A DNA stretch of 64,000 bases from Chitinophaga vietnamensis (GTDB lineage Bacteria > Bacteroidota > Bacteroidia > Chitinophagales > Chitinophagaceae), in assembly GCF_902167635.1 (NCBI RefSeq), contig NZ_CABHMS010000007.1, positions 1 to 64,000 of the forward strand. The letters are read 5' to 3'. Below, in pieces: positions 60,672-64,000 of this stretch. Positions within the stretch are counted from its first letter, which is position 1. Every line of letters begins with the position of its first letter. The position numbers were made by a program, and so were the translations under genes. The notes beneath the pieces were generated by a model. The model had not been told where the DNA came from, ran no database searches, and saw nothing but the letters and a program-made list of their open reading frames with translations.

Positions 60672-62369
60672 ATGAATCTTAATATAAAAGCTGAGAAAGA
60701 AAATACTTATGACGCCATTGTGGTAGGGTCGGGGATCAGTGGTGGATGGGCTGCTAAAGAGCTTTGTGAGAAAGGCCTGAAAACATTGGTGCTGGAACGT
60801 GGCCGCAATGTGGAGCACGTAAAAGACTACAAGACTGCTATGATGGCTCCCTGGGAGTTTCCCCACCGTCTGCATCATACCAACGAGATGCGTGAGAAAC
60901 ATCCCATCCAGAGCCGCTGCTATGCCTTCGATGAAGCCACACAGCAATACTGGGTGAACGACCTGGAAAATCCTTACAACGAAGTGAAGCCCTTCAACTG
61001 GTTGCGTGGCTACCATGTGGGCGGACGTTCCCTCATGTGGGGCCGTCAGGTATATCGCTGGAGCGACCTCGATTTTGAAGCGAACGCAAAAGACGGGCAC
61101 GGCGTAGATTGGCCGATCCGTTATAAAGATATTGCACCCTGGTATTCATACGTGGAGAAATTCGTTGGCGTGAGCGGACAGCACGAAGGGCTGGCACAGC
61201 TGCCTGATGGCGAGTTTCTGCCGCCGATGGAAATGAACTGCCTCGAGAAACATGTGGCGGCACGCGTCAAGGAAAAATTCAATGACCGCATCATCACCAT
61301 CGGGCGTGTAGCGCACCTGACCAAAGGCATGAAAGACCGTGGACCTTGCCAGTTCCGTAACCTCTGCGCCCGCGGATGCCCATTCACCGGCTATTTCAGC
61401 AGCAATGGCGTTACGTTGCCTGCCGCTGCCGCCACCGGCAATCTCACGCTGCGCCCGGATTCTATCGTGCTGGAAGTTTTGTACGATAAAGATAAAGGCA
61501 AAGCTACCGGCGTACGCGTGATGGATGCGCATACACAGCAAACTGTAGACTACTACGCCAAGATCGTTTTCCTGAATGCCTCTACACTGGGCACCACCTG
61601 GGTCATGCTCAACTCTGTGTCCGACCGCTTCCCGAACGGGTTTGGTAACGACAGCGGCCAGTTGGGCCATAACCTGATGGATCATCATTTCGGTGTGGGC
61701 GCCGGCGGTGATTTCGATGGTTTTGAAGATCAGTACTATGATGCAGGCCGCAGGCCCAATGGTATCTATATCCCGCGCTTCCGTAACGTGAACGCACAAA
61801 CGCTGCGCAAAGATTATGTGCGCGGCTTCGGCTACCAGGGCGGCGCAGGAAGAGGTCGCGGCACCAGCTGGGAGGGCATCGGCGCACAACTCAAAGCTGC
61901 GCAGGAAGTGCCTGGGCACTGGAGCATGGGCATCGGCTCATGGGGCGAGCATCTCCCTTATTACGAGAATAAAGTATCTCTCAACAAAAACAAAAAAGAT
62001 AAATTCGGTCTGCCTACGCTCGACATCGACTGTGAATTTAAAGAGAATGAAAAGGCGATGCGTAAAGACATGCAGGAAAGCGCCAAGGAAATGCTGGAAG
62101 CTGCCGGTCTGAAAAACGTATATGGTTACGATGGCGCGCCGCCTCCGGGCCACTGTATCCACGAGATGGGCACCGCGCGTATGGGCAAAGATCCGAAAAC
62201 CTCTGTGCTCAATGGTTTCAACCAGGTGCATGACGCGAAGAATGTATTCATCAGCGATGGGGCCTGCATGGCTTCTTCCTCCTGCGTAAATCCTTCTATC
62301 ACTTATATGGCCCTCACCGCCAGGGCCTGTGATCATGCCCTGAGTGAACTGAAGAAAGGAAATCTTTGA
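60672..62369 (+). CDS. GMC oxidoreductase, gluconate-dehydrogenase large-subunit type (second copy)
   Basis: 565 residues, the same length as the first GMC protein and clearly a paralogue (N-terminus MNLNIKAEKENTYDAIV versus MNLNIKAQEQNTYDAIV). The FAD site, the Cys trio at 226/232/236 (CQFRNLCARGCPF) and the C-terminal EMGTARMGKD...CVNPSITYMALT are intact. No signal peptide, so it would need subunit 3 for export. Two flavoproteins with one subunit 3 suggest alternative or mixed complexes. From 60817 onward the gene lies within the perfect palindrome that mirrors it at 62448. Confidence 0.93.
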   Translation: MNLNIKAEKENTYDAIVVGSGISGGWAAKELCEKGLKTLVLERGRNVEHVKDYKTAMMAPWEFPHRLHHTNEMREKHPIQSRCYAFDEATQQYWVNDLENPYNEVKPFNWLRGYHVGGRSLMWGRQVYRWSDLDFEANAKDGHGVDWPIRYKDIAPWYSYVEKFVGVSGQHEGLAQLPDGEFLPPMEMNCLEKHVAARVKEKFNDRIITIGRVAHLTKGMKDRGPCQFRNLCARGCPFTGYFSSNGVTLPAAAATGNLTLRPDSIVLEVLYDKDKGKATGVRVMDAHTQQTVDYYAKIVFLNASTLGTTWVMLNSVSDRFPNGFGNDSGQLGHNLMDHHFGVGAGGDFDGFEDQYYDAGRRPNGIYIPRFRNVNAQTLRKDYVRGFGYQGGAGRGRGTSWEGIGAQLKAAQEVPGHWSMGIGSWGEHLPYYENKVSLNKNKKDKFGLPTLDIDCEFKENEKAMRKDMQESAKEMLEAAGLKNVYGYDGAPPPGHCIHEMGTARMGKDPKTSVLNGFNQVHDAKNVFISDGACMASSSCVNPSITYMALTARACDHALSELKKGNL

Positions 62370-62447
62370 TCATTTGATTTATTTTAATTGCATAAAGGCC
62401 CCCGCGGTACCGCGGGGGCCTTTATGCAATTAAAATAAATCAAATGA
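62370..62447. terminator. Palindromic terminator at the centre of the inverted duplication
   Basis: Between the two mirrored stop codons, 39-base arms: TTTGATTTATTTTAATTGCA... then AAAGGCCCCCGCGG / CCGCGGGGGCCTTT. The GC-rich stem followed by TTTAT is a normal terminator for the gene at 60672, and its centre is exactly the symmetry axis of the larger palindrome. Confidence 0.85.
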
Positions 62448-64000
62448 TCAAAGATTTCCTTTCTTCAGTTCACTCAGGGCATGATCACAGGCCCTGGCGG
62501 TGAGGGCCATATAAGTGATAGAAGGATTTACGCAGGAGGAAGAAGCCATGCAGGCCCCATCGCTGATGAATACATTCTTCGCGTCATGCACCTGGTTGAA
62601 ACCATTGAGCACAGAGGTTTTCGGATCTTTGCCCATACGCGCGGTGCCCATCTCGTGGATACAGTGGCCCGGAGGCGGCGCGCCATCGTAACCATATACG
62701 TTTTTCAGACCGGCAGCTTCCAGCATTTCCTTGGCGCTTTCCTGCATGTCTTTACGCATCGCCTTTTCATTCTCTTTAAATTCACAGTCGATGTCGAGCG
62801 TAGGCAGACCGAATTTATCTTTTTTGTTTTTGTTGAGAGATACTTTATTCTCGTAATAAGGGAGATGCTCGCCCCATGAGCCGATGCCCATGCTCCAGTG
62901 CCCAGGCACTTCCTGCGCAGCTTTGAGTTGTGCGCCGATGCCCTCCCAGCTGGTGCCGCGACCTCTTCCTGCGCCGCCCTGGTAGCCGAAGCCGCGCACA
63001 TAATCTTTGCGCAGCGTTTGTGCGTTCACGTTACGGAAGCGCGGGATATAGATACCATTGGGCCTGCGGCCTGCATCATAGTACTGATCTTCAAAACCAT
63101 CGAAATCACCGCCGGCGCCCACACCGAAATGATGATCCATCAGGTTATGGCCCAACTGGCCGCTGTCGTTACCAAACCCGTTCGGGAAGCGGTCGGACAC
63201 AGAGTTGAGCATGACCCAGGTGGTGCCCAGTGTAGAGGCATTCAGGAAAACGATCTTGGCGTAGTAGTCTACAGTTTGCTGTGTATGCGCATCCATCACG
63301 CGTACGCCGGTAGCTTTGCCTTTATCTTTATCGTACAAAACTTCCAGCACGATAGAATCCGGGCGCAGCGTGAGATTGCCGGTGGCGGCAGCGGCAGGCA
63401 ACGTAACGCCATTGCTGCTGAAATAGCCGGTGAATGGGCATCCGCGGGCGCAGAGGTTACGGAACTGGCAAGGTCCACGGTCTTTCATGCCTTTGGTCAG
63501 GTGCGCTACACGCCCGATGGTGATGATGCGGTCATTGAATTTTTCCTTGACGCGTGCCGCCACATGTTTCTCGAGGCAGTTCATTTCCATCGGCGGCAGA
63601 AACTCGCCATCAGGCAGCTGTGCCAGCCCTTCGTGCTGTCCGCTCACGCCAACGAATTTCTCCACGTATGAATACCAGGGTGCAATATCTTTATAACGGA
63701 TCGGCCAATCTACGCCGTGCCCGTCTTTTGCGTTCGCTTCAAAATCGAGGTCGCTCCAGCGATATACCTGACGGCCCCACATGAGGGAACGTCCGCCCAC
63801 ATGGTAGCCACGCAACCAGTTGAAGGGCTTCACTTCGTTGTAAGGATTTTCCAGGTCGTTCACCCAGTATTGCTGTGTGGCTTCATCGAAGGCATAGCAG
63901 CGGCTCTGGATGGGATGTTTCTCACGCATCTCGTTGGTATGATGCAGACGGTGGGGAAACTCCCAGGGAGCCATCATAGCAGTCTTGTAGTCTTTTACGT
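62448..64000 (-). CDS. Mirror copy of the second GMC oxidoreductase gene (partial at window edge)
   Basis: Minus-strand reading is identical in sequence to the gene at 60672-62369; 517 codons plus the stop lie in the window and the first ~48 codons would lie beyond 64000. Protein features are those of the original. It should be treated as uncertain whether this copy exists in the organism: the perfect identity and zero-spacer symmetry point to a fold-back artefact at a contig end or, less likely, a real inverted duplication. Confidence 0.45.
   Translation of the reverse strand, partial: VKDYKTAMMAPWEFPHRLHHTNEMREKHPIQSRCYAFDEATQQYWVNDLENPYNEVKPFNWLRGYHVGGRSLMWGRQVYRWSDLDFEANAKDGHGVDWPIRYKDIAPWYSYVEKFVGVSGQHEGLAQLPDGEFLPPMEMNCLEKHVAARVKEKFNDRIITIGRVAHLTKGMKDRGPCQFRNLCARGCPFTGYFSSNGVTLPAAAATGNLTLRPDSIVLEVLYDKDKGKATGVRVMDAHTQQTVDYYAKIVFLNASTLGTTWVMLNSVSDRFPNGFGNDSGQLGHNLMDHHFGVGAGGDFDGFEDQYYDAGRRPNGIYIPRFRNVNAQTLRKDYVRGFGYQGGAGRGRGTSWEGIGAQLKAAQEVPGHWSMGIGSWGEHLPYYENKVSLNKNKKDKFGLPTLDIDCEFKENEKAMRKDMQESAKEMLEAAGLKNVYGYDGAPPPGHCIHEMGTARMGKDPKTSVLNGFNQVHDAKNVFISDGACMASSSCVNPSITYMALTARACDHALSELKKGNL

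Larger units (their letters stand above)
60817..64000. repeat. Perfect spacerless palindrome, at least 1,592 bp per arm
   Basis: 60817-62408 is the reverse complement of 62409-64000, centred inside the hairpin GGCCCCCGCGGTACCGCGGG (62398 onward). I compared the right edge, the centre and a 60-base block in the middle (61441-61500 against 63317-63376) and found no mismatch. Open frames on both strands of the two arms give identical proteins. The palindrome continues to the window edge, so its true length is not known. Confidence 0.95.

Noticed and set aside
62448-64000. Mirror GMC gene as a third independent paralogue
   Set aside because: It is exactly identical to the gene at 60672 in reverse, so it is a copy or artefact and not a diverged paralogue.
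1-64000. tRNA, rRNA, riboswitch, prophage, toxin-antitoxin or defence genes
   Set aside because: I looked for T-loop GTTCRA words, cloverleaf-like gaps, integrase/transposase motifs and typical defence domains by eye and found none.

Overview
The window reads as chromosomal DNA of a Bacteroidota bacterium, most likely a Chitinophaga-like member of the Chitinophagaceae. The reasons are the FecI-type sigma / FecR / SusC / SusD cassette, DUF3857 and DUF4878 proteins, an RND pump fused to its outer-membrane factor, promoters of the TTTG-N19-TAnnTTTG type instead of classical -35/-10 boxes, and little use of Shine-Dalgarno sequences. I saw no tRNA, rRNA, CRISPR array, transposase or phage gene. 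The genus is inferred from these features, not from a search.

Layout. 1-311: degenerate tandem array of ~51-bp units. 322-6061: DUF4838-type lipoprotein, a small histidine kinase, a GAF/PAS protein, a YncE-like propeller and a small exported protein. 6177-11683: heavy-metal efflux operon (CusA-TolC fusion, then a CusB-like adaptor), followed by a HAD hydrolase. 12557-21085 (minus): sigma / FecR / SusC / SusD / phosphodiesterase-alkaline phosphatase, apparently a phosphate-ester scavenging locus. 21276-33060: RBBP9-like hydrolase, DUF4350-like protein, queG, a DUF3857 transglutaminase-like pair, DUF937-OmpA protein, orphan glycine-betaine-type binding protein, and a beta-helix/PDZ protein. 33264-47006: housekeeping genes (clpB, guaD, ppa, phoH, purE, rpe) mixed with two sigma/zinc-finger anti-sigma modules, an NlpC/P60 peptidase, and a PAS kinase with its response regulator. 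47041-52817: TPR lipoprotein and thrABC, preceded by a leader that looks like a Thr/Ile attenuator. 53612-55946: tyrosine catabolism (hmgA, hppD). 56242-58073: YD-like exported protein, small membrane protein, L,D-transpeptidase. 58221-62369: gluconate-dehydrogenase-type complex (Tat-signal subunit 3 and two GMC flavoproteins).

Two things stand out beyond the genes. First, many intergenic gaps are filled by long inverted repeats built from short words (GGATTT, AATTTGAG, CAGGATTAAT). One, at 27960-28163, has 98-bp arms fitting almost exactly between two stop codons, and a related copy at 30572-30754 encodes the C-terminal residues of a neighbouring protein. Second, the last 3,184 bases (60817-64000) appear to form one perfect, spacerless palindrome centred on a terminator hairpin, so the second GMC gene appears again in mirror image and runs off the window. 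That is either a fold-back assembly artefact (most likely), a hairpin-ended molecule, or a remarkable real inverted duplication.

A third less obvious element is the thrA leader: a GTG-initiated 36-codon frame whose last part is dominated by Thr and Ile codons, ending in a GC-rich hairpin. It parallels the logic of enterobacterial thrL.
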